64,000 nucleotides of DNA from JAJPKK01 sp963802745 (lineage in GTDB: Bacteria > Pseudomonadota > Alphaproteobacteria > Rhizobiales > Xanthobacteraceae): the NCBI GenBank assembly GCA_963802745.1, contig CAWDKL010000017.1:153034-217033 (forward strand), written 5' to 3'. The position numbers and the translations under genes were made by a program. This document shows, in pieces, positions 16,103 through 25,046 of this stretch. The first letter of the stretch is position 1; each line of letters begins with the position of its first letter. The notes under the pieces are model-generated. The model did not search any database, was not told the origin of the DNA, and worked only from the letters and a program-made list of their open reading frames with translations.

Positions 16103-18175
16103 TCAGCGCCACCGTGCGCGTGACCGCGCCGCTACGTCGATACGGACCTCCGTTTGTCCCGGAGCTGCAAGGTCCGCCTCTTGCCGGCATGCGGGCCAGG
16201 TCTGCCGTTCAAACAGCGTAAGCAGCGTGTCCGGCACAAAGCGCGTGCGTGACGCATATAAGTGGCGATCGCCGCGGCCGGGTTGCTGGTGGACGTAAAA
16301 TCGCTGCGGCACCAGGAGGTCGAGCTGGTTCTTCGCGCGCGTCATCGCGACATAGAGCAGGCGGCGTTCCTCTTCGATCTCCTCGGTGGTCCCGGCCGCG
16401 AGGTCGGACGGGATGCAGCCATCGACGGCATTGAGCACGAACACCGCCGACCACTCTTGCCCCTTGGCGGAATGGATCGTCGATAGCACAAGATAATCCT
16501 CATCAAGCAAAGGTGCGCCCGCCTCGTCGCTGGTCGCATCGGGCGGATCGAGCGTCAGCTCGGTCAGGAAACGTTCGCGGCTCGGATAGCTCCCGGCGAT
16601 CTGTTCGAGCTGCATCAGGTCGGCCTTGCGGGCCTGGGCGTCGTCATGGATGCGTTCGAGATGAGGCTCATACCAGCGCCGCACCGCCTCGATTTCCGCC
16701 GGCCAGCCGGCGAGCCTGTGTGAGAGCCGGCGGACGAGATCGGCGAAGGCAATCCATTCGGTTGCGTGGCCACTGCTCGGCGCCGCCATCTCGGCGAGCG
16801 TGGCAACCGACTTGGCGGTGCCAGTTTGATCGAGAATGGCCCCGGCCTTGGCGGGGCCGATGCCCGGTAAGAGCTGGAGGACGCGGAAGCCCGCCACCCG
16901 ATCCCGCGGGTTCTCCGCCCATCGCAGGCATGCCAGCACGTCCTTGACATGGGCGGTATCGAGGAATTTCAACCCGCCGAACTTGACGAACGGGATGCCC
17001 CGCAAGGCGAGTTCGACCTCCAGGGAAGCACTGTGGTGGGATGCTCGAAACAGCACCGCCTGCGCTTTCAGGGCGGTACCGGATTCGCGGTTCTCCAGCA
17101 CGCGCGCCGCAACGTAGCGCGCCTGGTCGATCTCCTCTGCGACGGTGACGAGCTTCGGCCGTTCGCTGGATGGGCGCCCCGACCACAAATTCTTCGTGAA
17201 CCGTTCCGCCGCCAGTCCGATCACCGCATTGGATGCCGCCAGGATCGGCTCGGTCGAGCGATAATTGCGCTCCAGCGTCACGACGGTGGCGGGCCGCGCG
17301 AATTGATCCGGGAACTCCAAAATGTTGCGCACCGTCGCCGCCCGGAACGAATAGATCGATTGGGCGTCGTCTCCCACGACCGTCAGGCCGCGGCCGTCCG
17401 GCTTCAGCTTGAGCAGGATCGAGGCTTGGAGCCGGTTCGTGTCCTGATACTCATCGACCAGCACGTGATCGAACCGTCCCGCCACGTCCTCCGCGATCGG
17501 AGGTTCGTCCATCATCTGCGCCCAGTAGAGCAGCAGGTCGTCATAGTCGAGGACGTGCTGGCGCTGCTTGGCATCGGTGTAAGCCGCGAACAGGTCGCGC
17601 AGCGCATCTTCCCAGGGACAGCACCACGGAAAGGATTTCGCCAGCACCGCCGCCAGTTCCTGCTCGCCATTCACGGCGCGCGAGTAGATGGCGAGGCAGG
17701 TTGCTTTGGTGGGAAATCGGCTTTCTTGTTTCGAGAGGCCAAGATCGTGGCGAATGAGGTTCATCAAGTCGGCCGAATCCTCGCGATCGTGAATGGTGAA
17801 CGCCGGGTCCAACCCGATCTGGTGGGCATATTCGCGCAGCAGGCGCGCCCCAATCGCGTGGAAGGTGCCGGCCCAGCTCAGCATGCCGGTCCCGAACGCC
17901 GCCTGCGATCCGAAGGCTTCGTTGCCGATGCGCGCGACCCGCCGCGTCATCTCCGCCGCCGCGCGCCGCGAAAATGTCATCAGCAGGATGCGGCGCATGT
18001 CGGCCCCATTCGCGGCGAGGTGCACCACCCGGTGGGCGAGCGTACCGGTCTTGCCCGACCCTGCGCCCGCGATCACCAGGAGCGCGCGGTCATTTTCTGC
18101 TGCCGTCGTGCCGATGCCGTGTTCGACGGCACGGCGCTGGTCGGCATTGAGTTTTTCAAGATAGGCCGCGGACAT
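16103..18175 (-). CDS. UvrD/Rep-family ATP-dependent DNA helicase (superfamily 1)
   Basis: 690 aa. Walker A is VIAGAGSGKTGTLAH (GAGSGKT at residues 37-43). Walker B is LVDEYQDTNR, motif III is VVGDDAQSIYSFRAA, motif IV is ERNYRSTEPI, and motifs V and VI are STIHSAKGQEWSAVF and RRLLYVAMTRAKNQLDLL. The length is close to Rep/PcrA. It unwinds 3'-5' in repair or replication restart. It is the only member in the window and is flanked by intergenic sequence on both sides, with no nuclease partner. The protein is complete. Confidence 0.93.
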   Translation of the reverse strand: MSAAYLEKLNADQRRAVEHGIGTTAAENDRALLVIAGAGSGKTGTLAHRVVHLAANGADMRRILLMTFSRRAAAEMTRRVARIGNEAFGSQAAFGTGMLSWAGTFHAIGARLLREYAHQIGLDPAFTIHDREDSADLMNLIRHDLGLSKQESRFPTKATCLAIYSRAVNGEQELAAVLAKSFPWCCPWEDALRDLFAAYTDAKQRQHVLDYDDLLLYWAQMMDEPPIAEDVAGRFDHVLVDEYQDTNRLQASILLKLKPDGRGLTVVGDDAQSIYSFRAATVRNILEFPDQFARPATVVTLERNYRSTEPILAASNAVIGLAAERFTKNLWSGRPSSERPKLVTVAEEIDQARYVAARVLENRESGTALKAQAVLFRASHHSASLEVELALRGIPFVKFGGLKFLDTAHVKDVLACLRWAENPRDRVAGFRVLQLLPGIGPAKAGAILDQTGTAKSVATLAEMAAPSSGHATEWIAFADLVRRLSHRLAGWPAEIEAVRRWYEPHLERIHDDAQARKADLMQLEQIAGSYPSRERFLTELTLDPPDATSDEAGAPLLDEDYLVLSTIHSAKGQEWSAVFVLNAVDGCIPSDLAAGTTEEIEEERRLLYVAMTRAKNQLDLLVPQRFYVHQQPGRGDRHLYASRTRFVPDTLLTLFERQTWPACRQEADLAAPGQTEVRIDVAARSRARWR

Positions 18176-18332
18176 TTCGGGCGAATCACTCGGCTGGTGG
18201 CACTACATGGCCTTACGCCCAGAACCACGCCACCGGAACCGTTATCGCATGCCCAAGGTGGAGTGCCGAATTACCGAACTGCCGATCACGCACAATGCGC
18301 TCTTCCGTAATCGAACACCGCGCCTCCGGCGG

Positions 18333-18518
18333 CTAGCCTTCTCCACCCGCCCGATCCAGCACTTGCGCCCCTTTCCGATACTCGATGAGATCGTTCGGAT
18401 ACAGGCGCTTGGCGGTTTCGAAGGCCGCCCGCCCCAACAACAGGTTGATCGAGCGCGCCAACACCTCATCGCGGCCGTTGGTACGAACAATCTTGAACGG
18501 TAATTCCTCGTCTGGCAC
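18333..18518 (-). CDS. Small conserved rhizobial hypothetical protein
   Basis: 61 aa with a GTG start at 18518, chosen because AAGGGG lies seven bases upstream and conserved sequence begins there. It reads VPDEELPFKIVRTNGRDEV, then NLLLGRAAFETAKRLYPND and IEYRKGAQV. I recall near-identical small proteins in Bradyrhizobium-like genomes. No domain function is known to me. It precedes the UvrD gene on the same strand by about 160 bases. Confidence 0.6.
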   Translation of the reverse strand: MPDEELPFKIVRTNGRDEVLARSINLLLGRAAFETAKRLYPNDLIEYRKGAQVLDRAGGEG

Positions 18519-18668
18519 TGCGGCGCCCCTTCCCCTTCGTTGAGAGAACAAATAAAGAACATTGGTCCGAGCAAGTCAAGATGAGCCGACGAGCCGACGT
18601 TTGGACGGTTCTCCGATCCGACGCGCCCCAATCAAGTGTGTGCACCAAGGATCTGCGGACCCAAAAGG

Positions 18669-18716
18669 ACTGGCTCGCTTTCACGGCGTTCCGCACCGCC
18701 TACGGTACCGATGCCT
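18669..18716 (+). repeat. 48-bp direct repeat, left copy
   Basis: It starts ACTGGCTCGCTTTCACGG and ends CGGTACCGATGCCT. It matches 46 of 48 bases of 20744-20791 in the same orientation. The two copies flank a 2-kb segment holding a TctC gene. Confidence 0.8.
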
Positions 18717-18951
18717 CCACGTCGCCGTTCACCGGTCCACCGAGCGCGGCATTCTCATTGGTCGCGCGCGCGTTCGCCATGCGGCTGTCGTGCGCCAGGA
18801 CCGCGGCGCGCACAGTCTCGAGCTGCCATCGGCGCTGCCCCTTCACTGGCGGTGCATCGGCTTCCACGCCCATGAGCGCGGCCCGCACGGAGCCACGGTC
18901 CCGGCCGAGAGCGCGTGCAGCGCTGCTTATCGAATGCGTTTGCGTTTCCAT
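18700..18951 (-). CDS. Short DNA-binding (Nu1/terminase-small-subunit-like) protein
   Basis: About 83 aa from METQTHSISSAARALGRDRG at 18951. The SISSAARALGRDRGSVRAAL segment followed by GQRRWQLETVRAAVLAH resembles the helix-turn-helix of Nu1-like phage terminase small subunits. Its 3' end runs into the 48-bp direct repeat, so the real end may be missing. There are no other phage genes nearby. It is probably a prophage remnant; function is not established. Confidence 0.4.
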   Translation of the reverse strand: METQTHSISSAARALGRDRGSVRAALMGVEADAPPVKGQRRWQLETVRAAVLAHDSRMANARATNENAALGGPVNGDVEASVP

Positions 18952-18978
18952 GGCGCCAATACATACCACGGCTCGCAC

Positions 18979-19439
18979 ATGGTGGTGGTGGTGACGGCCG
19001 CGTTTTCGAACCTTGCAAACTACCGGTATCCTGCGATTGGGCGCGACCCGCCGCCATGGTTACCACCCCAGAGGGACCCATCCTGTTACCATTTTTTCGG
19101 GAGGGAACGGAGGAAGGGAAGCAATCGCATTGATTGTGGCAGATTGTCGCATGCGCAAGGGCCCACGATGCAAGTTCGCGACAGGTATTGCCCAGAAACC
19201 GGCCCTTGACGACCGGCAGACAGGGCTTCGGCTTATTGGGCCACAACCGGTCAGGGCGGCCCCTTCCGAAACGCGGGAAATCAAGTAATTTGATTTTAGA
19301 GTTGCCAGCTGGGTGTGCCGACCCTGTCGATTGAAAGGTGGTGCGGAAAGACTTCGGCGCGCGCAATCCGGTGTGCAACCACCTTGGGAGGAAGCATCAT
19401 GCAGCTCCAACGCCGAAATCTCGTGAAGAGGGTGCCACA
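18979..19439. other. Gap without a recognised gene
   Basis: Only short unsupported frames are present. The last about 50 bases hold the leader of the TctC gene, including AGAGGG before its ATG. Confidence 0.4.
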
Positions 19440-20423
19440 ATGAAATTTCCGCGCCGAACAATGCTGCAATTCGTTGGGGGCGCTTTGGCCGTGCCGGTAT
19501 ATTCAGCCAATGCCGGTGCGCAAGACTATCCAGCACGACCGATCACGATGGTCGTACCATATGCCGCTGGCGGCCCTACGGACGTTGCCGCGCGAATCGT
19601 TGCTGAAAGATTGGGAACATCGCTTGGACAACCCGTCATCATCGAAAATATTGGCGGAGCGGACGGCAGCATCGGGGCTGGTCGAGCTGCTCGCGCAAGG
19701 CCCGATGGCTACACGATCGAGTACGGTTTACTGTCTACGCATGTGCTGAATGGTGCCTTTTATTCTCTTACCTACGACGTGCTGAATGATTTCGCGCCAA
19801 TTGCACCTTTGTATAGAACTTCGCTCGTTATCGTAGGAAGGAAAGACCTGCCGGCCAAAGATTTGTATGAACTGATTGCGTGGCTAAAGACTAATCCCAA
19901 CAAGGTGTCGGCCGCAGTCGCTACGGTCGGTATCCGTCTCTTGGCAATGTACTTCCAGAAGGAAACCGGGACGCAATTTACGCTCGTCCCGTATCGTGGC
20001 GTGGCACCCGCCATGCAGGACTTGGTAGCTGGTCAGATCGATCTTTTGTTCGATGCACCGCGCACCAGCGTCCCGTTGATACGTGCCGGGAGCATAAAGC
20101 CTTACGTTGTGACCGGTGACACGCGGTTGGCAGTGGCGCCAGACATCCCAACCGTCGCAGAGACGGGATTTCCAGCGTTGTCCTACTCTGAGTGGATCGG
20201 ACTTTTTGCGCCGAAGGGAACGCCAGACGAAATCATTACCAGACTCAATGTGGCCGCAGTGGAAGCATTCGCCGATCCGCAGGTCCGGACGCGGATCGGG
20301 GAATCCGGAGCCGCGATCTTTCCACGCGAGCAACAGACCGCAGAGAAGCTCGGCGCGTTGGTGAAGGCCGATGCCAACAAATGGTGGCCGATCATCAAGG
20401 AGGTAGGCGTCAAGGGGCAGTGA
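19440..20423 (+). CDS. TctC/Bug-family extracytoplasmic solute receptor
   Basis: 327 aa from MKFPRRTMLQFVGGALAVP at 19440, with AGAGGG eight bases upstream. The Arg-Arg leader ends near NAGAQDYP. Family blocks: YPARPITMVVPYAAGGPTDV, QPVIIENIGGADGS, FTLVPYRGVAPAMQDL and WIGLFAPKGTP, ending IIKEVGVKGQ. G+C is visibly lower than in the other two receptor genes, and it lies between two 48-bp direct repeats; both could point to recent acquisition. No TctAB genes are near. Confidence 0.9.
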   Translation: MKFPRRTMLQFVGGALAVPVYSANAGAQDYPARPITMVVPYAAGGPTDVAARIVAERLGTSLGQPVIIENIGGADGSIGAGRAARARPDGYTIEYGLLSTHVLNGAFYSLTYDVLNDFAPIAPLYRTSLVIVGRKDLPAKDLYELIAWLKTNPNKVSAAVATVGIRLLAMYFQKETGTQFTLVPYRGVAPAMQDLVAGQIDLLFDAPRTSVPLIRAGSIKPYVVTGDTRLAVAPDIPTVAETGFPALSYSEWIGLFAPKGTPDEIITRLNVAAVEAFADPQVRTRIGESGAAIFPREQQTAEKLGALVKADANKWWPIIKEVGVKGQ

Positions 20424-20920
20424 TACGAGAGGTCGTCTTCCGGTCGGAAGCCGGCGCGCCGGTAGTACAGCGGGCGCGGCCGAACCACCTCAATAACCGG
20501 ACGCCGCGTAGACGTCCCAGCCTCCGGCTGTGCTGGCGCTGTGTCGCTATCGCGGGTGAGGGCGTCGGCATGTCGCCATGCACGGTAGGGCTGGCGCGCA
20601 GAGATTGCCAGCCGAGCGACGCACGCCGGGACACACTGTTCCCGTTCACGTGAGGTCCCCAGCGGGTCCCCAGCATCGCCGCCGCGCTTCTCAATACAGG
20701 CCTAACCCGTTGCTGCTACACGCCTATTTGTCTCCGCGTTGGCACTGGCTCGCTTTCACGGCGTTCCGCACCGCCCGCGGTACCGATGCCTGACAGAGAT
20801 AACCCGTCCGTCGGCTCTTTTTCAGTCGCGCCGATAAGCCATATACGAGCGATACCGTTTGCGGTAAGGTCTACGTGCTGAGCGCCTGGGAGTCAGTTCG
20901 ATCCACTCGGGAGAGCGCCG
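20424..20920. other. Gap without a recognised gene
   Basis: Several short frames exist, but none resembles a known protein. The gap contains a tandem GGTCCCCAGC motif near 20655 and the right copy of the 48-bp repeat at 20744-20791. Confidence 0.4.
20744..20791 (+). repeat. 48-bp direct repeat, right copy
   Basis: Same orientation as 18669-18716, with two mismatches (TA changed to CG in the middle). It flanks the TctC gene segment on the other side. Confidence 0.8.
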
Positions 20921-21187
20921 ATGCGTTGGCCGGCCGTCTTGCTGATCATGGGCGCCTTCATCGGTTCCCCTTCAAAAAGCATTGCGCAATCGCATTATTG
21001 GTATCCCTGGTGTTCGGTCGATTTCAACGGCTTCGGGGCGGGCCATCGGTCTTGCTATTTTGCGAGCTGGGAACAATGCCGGGCGACGCTGTCGGGTATT
21101 GGCGGCATCTGCGTCGAAAACCCCTCCAATCCACCGATTGCGCCGCATTCGCCGCCGGCGGCAAAAAAGCGGAGACGAGCCCGCTAG
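20921..21187 (+). CDS. DUF3551-type small secreted protein
   Basis: 88 aa with GGGAGAG upstream of the ATG. A signal peptide (MRWPAVLLIMGAFIGSPSKS) is followed by HYWYPWCSVDFNG, then SCYFASWEQCRATLSGIGG and ICVENP. The four cysteines and the WEQC...SGIGG block match DUF3551, a family frequent in Bradyrhizobium. Function is unknown. The C-terminus is a basic KKRRRAR tail. It supports the Rhizobiales assignment of the left part. Confidence 0.8.
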   Translation: MRWPAVLLIMGAFIGSPSKSIAQSHYWYPWCSVDFNGFGAGHRSCYFASWEQCRATLSGIGGICVENPSNPPIAPHSPPAAKKRRRAR

Positions 21188-21394
21188 CTTTCCTTCAGGG
21201 CGATACCCGGCTAATGGCGTCGAGGCGATTTCTGTCGAGGGTTTGGTAACATTGCCTGTTCCAACCAATATTTTGTCCAGCCTGCGACCAGCGGCTTGCG
21301 ATCGAGGTTTCGCAAAAAAGCATAGCCTATATTGAACTTATCCGCGGGGCGCGGACGCCCCGCCGATCGCCGTTGCGGCCGCTCTCATCCGGTC

Positions 21395-22252
21395 TCATTT
21401 CTCCTTTGGGAAATACCGCAGGTCCGGCGGCGGCTCGCCCTTGCGGGTGGGCATCAAAAATCCGTCGGCGCTGAGAAAATAATTATTGCCGCCGAGCTTC
21501 AGCCACGGATTGCCCTCGGCGCAGATCAATTCCCGCCACACCGGCTTTTCGGCCGGATCGCGGGTAAAAGTCTTGGTGGCCGACCACGGCCGCGTGAAGG
21601 CATGATCGAAGGTGGTGATGTCGTCACGCAGAATGCCGGGATTATTTGCGTCCAGATAGATGCGTTCCTTGACGATCGTCTGGTTGTCTTTGTGCAGCGG
21701 CAGGCCGGTGGAATCCATCACGCGCGGGCCTTTCATGCCGCGGGTTTCGACCTCCAGCACGTCGAACCGGCCGGTCCCCTTGCTGTCCACCCAGCGGCCG
21801 ATCGAATAGCCGGCGAACGAGGGCTCGATCTCGTCGGGCCAATCGCGGCCGTCGGTGTAGATGCGGCGGAAGCTGTGGATATGCTCGCCGAGCACGTGCA
21901 CGGTATCGGGCGTGATGACGAACTCGAACGGCCAATAGCCGATCATCATGCGCGGCATGCCGGACGGCAAGCACGCCATTTGCGGGTCGGCGCCCGGGCC
22001 ACCATTGGCCTGATCGGCAAGGCTCGCCTCGTGAATCGCCTGGTATTCGGGCGTCAGCGGCGCCTGTTGTCCACGGCCGGCGGATTTCGTCGGGTCATAG
22101 GACGGCTGGCCGGTGACGCCGGGCGCCCGCATGGCGGCGCCGCCGACCCAGGCGCCTTTCCAATCGGGGTATTTGGCATCGTCGAACGCCTGCGCGGCCG
22201 ACAGCGAAACGGTCGTCACCAGCGCCAACATCATGAGGACACGGTAGCTCAC
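21395..22252 (-). CDS. Conserved secreted protein of unknown function
   Basis: 285 aa from a GTG at 22252, supported by GGGAGG at good spacing. A signal peptide ends near SAAQAFDD. The mature protein shows YPDWKGAWVGG, QQAPLTPEYQAIHEASL, ACLPSGMPRMMIGYWPFEFV, RRIYTDGRDWP and TGLPLHKDNQTIVKERIYL. I recognise this as a widespread proteobacterial periplasmic family of uncharacterised role, often near catabolic genes. No catalytic motif is evident. It is divergent from nothing and stands alone. Confidence 0.7.
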   Translation of the reverse strand: MSYRVLMMLALVTTVSLSAAQAFDDAKYPDWKGAWVGGAAMRAPGVTGQPSYDPTKSAGRGQQAPLTPEYQAIHEASLADQANGGPGADPQMACLPSGMPRMMIGYWPFEFVITPDTVHVLGEHIHSFRRIYTDGRDWPDEIEPSFAGYSIGRWVDSKGTGRFDVLEVETRGMKGPRVMDSTGLPLHKDNQTIVKERIYLDANNPGILRDDITTFDHAFTRPWSATKTFTRDPAEKPVWRELICAEGNPWLKLGGNNYFLSADGFLMPTRKGEPPPDLRYFPKEK

Positions 22253-22320
22253 ACAAAGCCTCCCTTCGGGTTTGACTGATTTATGTTCCGGGCGCGTGGA
22301 GATGTTTAACTACCGGACTC

Positions 22321-23358
22321 TCACGCGCTCTTCTGCTGCCGCTTCATCGCATCGAACCACGGGCAGGCGCCGGTCATCACGTCGAAATTGCCGGGCAGCA
22401 CTTGCACCGGGCGGCGCAGGCCGCGTTCCGCATTGGCGAGCCGCATGTCGCGCGCCTCCTGACGCTGCTCCGGCGCCAGCCACATACGGTCGTGACCCCA
22501 GATGCTCGGGCCTTCCTTGCGCTCGGACGGCTGCCAAGTTTGCGGGTCGATGTCGCGGGCGCCCCAGCCATATTCGATCATGAAGCCCGACGGGTTCCAG
22601 GTGTAGAATGAGGTAACATAATCGCCGCAGTGGCGCCCGAGCGTCACCGCGATGCGGCCGTCCTCGCCGCCGGCGAGGTCGTAGCCTTGGCCGACATCGT
22701 CGAGGCTGAACAGCTCCAGCATCATGTGGTGGACCGCGTTCTTGCCGGTCGCCGCAAAGGCGATGCTGTGATGGCGCGGGTTCACGTGGAAGAAATAGAG
22801 CTGGTAAGGGCGCAAAAAATAGTCGCTGAGCCGGAAGCCGAGCACGTCGCGGTAGAATGGCATCATCTCGTCGATGCGCTCGACATGCAGCACCACATGG
22901 CCAAGGCCGAGCGCCCCGGTACGAAAGCCCGAGATGTTGCGACCCGGCGCGAACGGCGCGGTGGCGATCTCGGCGCCATGGAAAAACTCCAGCCGGTTGC
23001 CGAGCGGGTCGGCGATGACGATGAGATCGGCGACATGGCGCTCGTCCGCGAGCGCCCGCGAGGCGCGCGCCACGCTGACGCCATGCGCTTCCAGATGGCC
23101 CCCAAGCCGCTCGAGCGCGGCGGCATCCGCCACCTCCCAGCCGAAGAAGGCAATGCCCTCGCCGCCGTCCTCCTCCACGATCAGCCGCTGCTTGCGATCA
23201 TCCATGCGCAGCGCCAAGGTCGCGCGGCTGCGGTCGGCCGCCTGCAGGCCGAGCAGTTTCGTGCCGTAGCCGGTCCAGTCTTCGATCGCCTTGGCACGCA
23301 GGCCCACATAGCCAAGCGATTGCACCGGACCGAGCGACGGGGAAGGCATGGCGGACAT
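22321..23358 (-). CDS. Extradiol ring-cleavage dioxygenase (type I, VOC fold)
   Basis: About 345 aa from MSAMPSPSLGPVQSLGYVGL at 23358, with GAGG six bases upstream. Two vicinal-oxygen-chelate modules are seen: the first from about residue 10, the catalytic one from GLGHVVLHVERIDEMMPFY. Iron ligands expected from the family are the His in GLGHVVLHV, a His in NPRHHSIAF and the Glu in GFMIEYGWGARD. It resembles 2,3-dihydroxybiphenyl 1,2-dioxygenase (BphC) and cleaves a catechol next to the diol. The hydratase and aldolase at 25-26.6 kb would process such ring-fission products. Confidence 0.88.
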   Translation of the reverse strand: MSAMPSPSLGPVQSLGYVGLRAKAIEDWTGYGTKLLGLQAADRSRATLALRMDDRKQRLIVEEDGGEGIAFFGWEVADAAALERLGGHLEAHGVSVARASRALADERHVADLIVIADPLGNRLEFFHGAEIATAPFAPGRNISGFRTGALGLGHVVLHVERIDEMMPFYRDVLGFRLSDYFLRPYQLYFFHVNPRHHSIAFAATGKNAVHHMMLELFSLDDVGQGYDLAGGEDGRIAVTLGRHCGDYVTSFYTWNPSGFMIEYGWGARDIDPQTWQPSERKEGPSIWGHDRMWLAPEQRQEARDMRLANAERGLRRPVQVLPGNFDVMTGACPWFDAMKRQQKSA

Positions 23359-23835
23359 GGGGAACCTCGCAAGGCTTTGGCGCCGGGTGGCATCGGGGGG
23401 ACGAATGCATAGCTTATAGCTTATTCCGCGGCGATTGATTGGTACGGTCGTGCCAAGGCAGTGCCGTATGCCGGTCCACCGCCGATCCCTGGGATGAACG
23501 TCCCTTCGGGGACGGAACACGCTCGATCAGGTTGCAAGCCGTGTCATCGCCGGATGTCGGGGAGACCGGTTCTGCGGTGGCCGTGACTTGGTCGTTGGAC
23601 TACCGGGCGACCTTCACGCGTATTCTTGCCAAGCGCCGGGGGCGGATGGCGCAGGCCCAGCCGTGGCGTGCCCGCCGGCCTATGAGGAAGGCGCGGCGTG
23701 CCGCAGGCAGGCCTTCGCCGACCATGCGGCCCTGTTCTGGCTGGGCGCCGGCGCACGCGCCGTGCGCTCGATCTTGCGCGGCCCGGCCATGACTTCCAGG
23801 TGTTCCGATCTCATCGGAATCTGGTCTAATGTGGT
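23359..23835. other. Gap without a recognised gene
   Basis: Short G+C-rich frames on both strands have no recognisable family motifs. The 5' leader of the dioxygenase gene is at its left edge. Confidence 0.4.
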
Positions 23836-24699
23836 CTAATGCGACATCAGCATCGGCAAAGTCGTACGATCGAACAAATCCCGGGTAACGCCTCCGACAA
23901 GGCGCTCCCAGAGCTTGGGATGGCCATAGGCGCCGGTCACGACCAGATCGGCGCCAAGTTCCCGGGCCCGGTCCTGCAGCGTCGCCGCGATGGCGCCTGC
24001 CGGGACATTGGTGATGCGCACGGCATCGATCGCCGGATTGTGGTGCTTGAGATGGCGCACCAAACGATCGGCGGCCGGCCCGCCATCGTGATCCGCAAAG
24101 TCGGCGGAATCGATGGTCACCACCGTGGTCCGTTCGGCACGCTCGATCAGGGGCAGCGCATCGCTGACCGCGCGGGCGGCGGGGCGGCTCGCATTCCATC
24201 CGATGGCGATATGCCGGCCGAGCGATTCGAACGCCCCGAATTCCGGAACGAACACCAGCGGGCGCCCGGTCTCGAACAGCAGCCGTTCGGTGAATCCATA
24301 CCCAACCGAGGCGCCGTCTTGCGGATTGCCTGGACCCAAGATGCATAAATCCGCATAGCGGGCTTCTTCAGAGGCCACGCCTGAGGCGGTTCCGTCGAGA
24401 TCGCGCCATTCGATCTCCAAGCCATGCTGGCGGCTTAAATCCTCGATCATGGCCCGCAAGCGCTCGGTGGTGTCGTCGATCAGCCTCTGGATCAGCTGGG
24501 TCACGCGGTCGAAATCATTGCCCGAAGCGAGCCCGAGTTCCGCGTTTTTGCGCATTTCGCTTTGGTCTTGGCTCAGTTCGCGCACGAACAGCGCCGTCAG
24601 CCGGCTCCCGTGGCGGCGGGCGAGATCCGCGGCGAGACGCAGGCGCGTGACCGCGGCCTCGGTCTGATCCAAGCAAACCAGCAAATCCTTCAGTGCCAT
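23836..24699 (-). CDS. Universal stress protein, tandem UspA domains
   Basis: 287 aa from MALKDLLVCLDQTEAAVTR at 24699. The first Usp domain covers about residues 1-145, the second 155-287. The second ends GAYGHPKLWERLVGGVTRDL, the nucleotide-binding G-x2-G-x9-G pattern of UspA. Such tandem proteins are soluble stress or metabolic-state sensors. The neighbours give no operon. The alphaproteobacterial composition contrasts with the second tandem Usp at 61.3 kb. Confidence 0.88.
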   Translation of the reverse strand: MALKDLLVCLDQTEAAVTRLRLAADLARRHGSRLTALFVRELSQDQSEMRKNAELGLASGNDFDRVTQLIQRLIDDTTERLRAMIEDLSRQHGLEIEWRDLDGTASGVASEEARYADLCILGPGNPQDGASVGYGFTERLLFETGRPLVFVPEFGAFESLGRHIAIGWNASRPAARAVSDALPLIERAERTTVVTIDSADFADHDGGPAADRLVRHLKHHNPAIDAVRITNVPAGAIAATLQDRARELGADLVVTGAYGHPKLWERLVGGVTRDLFDRTTLPMLMSH

Positions 24700-24789
24700 G
24701 AAACGTCCGTGCCTAAGCGTGGTTGCAACCACGCACCGCTTTTCAAGTGCACCTATTCCTGATCGGTATCATCGATCGATGTCAACCGA

Positions 24790-24827
24790 ACTTGCGCGGT
24801 CGGGCGTCACTTGCGCGGTCGGGCGTC
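24790..24827. repeat. Exact 19-bp tandem duplication
   Basis: The 19-mer ACTTGCGCGGTCGGGCGTC occurs twice head to tail in the gap between the UspA gene and the hydratase gene. Nothing else was recognised in that 347-base gap. Confidence 0.85.
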
Positions 24828-25046
24828 CGCGTTCGACATTGTCGTCGCCGCGTAGGGTAACTCAAAAAAACCACGGGATACGGTGCCCCGGCGATCGTCC
24901 CCGCTGATGTTCTGCCCAACGCAGACCTGCTCCGCCGCGATCTCCCCGCGTTCGAGCCCGCAGGAAGCCCATCGTTGTCAATCACCGGGCGGTGCAATAA
25001 ACAGGGCTTGGCTGCACGCCCATGGCTTACGGAGGACGCCCCGCCC

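Noticed and set aside
18581..18994. Plus-strand frame of 137 codons
   Set aside because: Overlaps the Nu1-like fragment antisense and has no family similarity.
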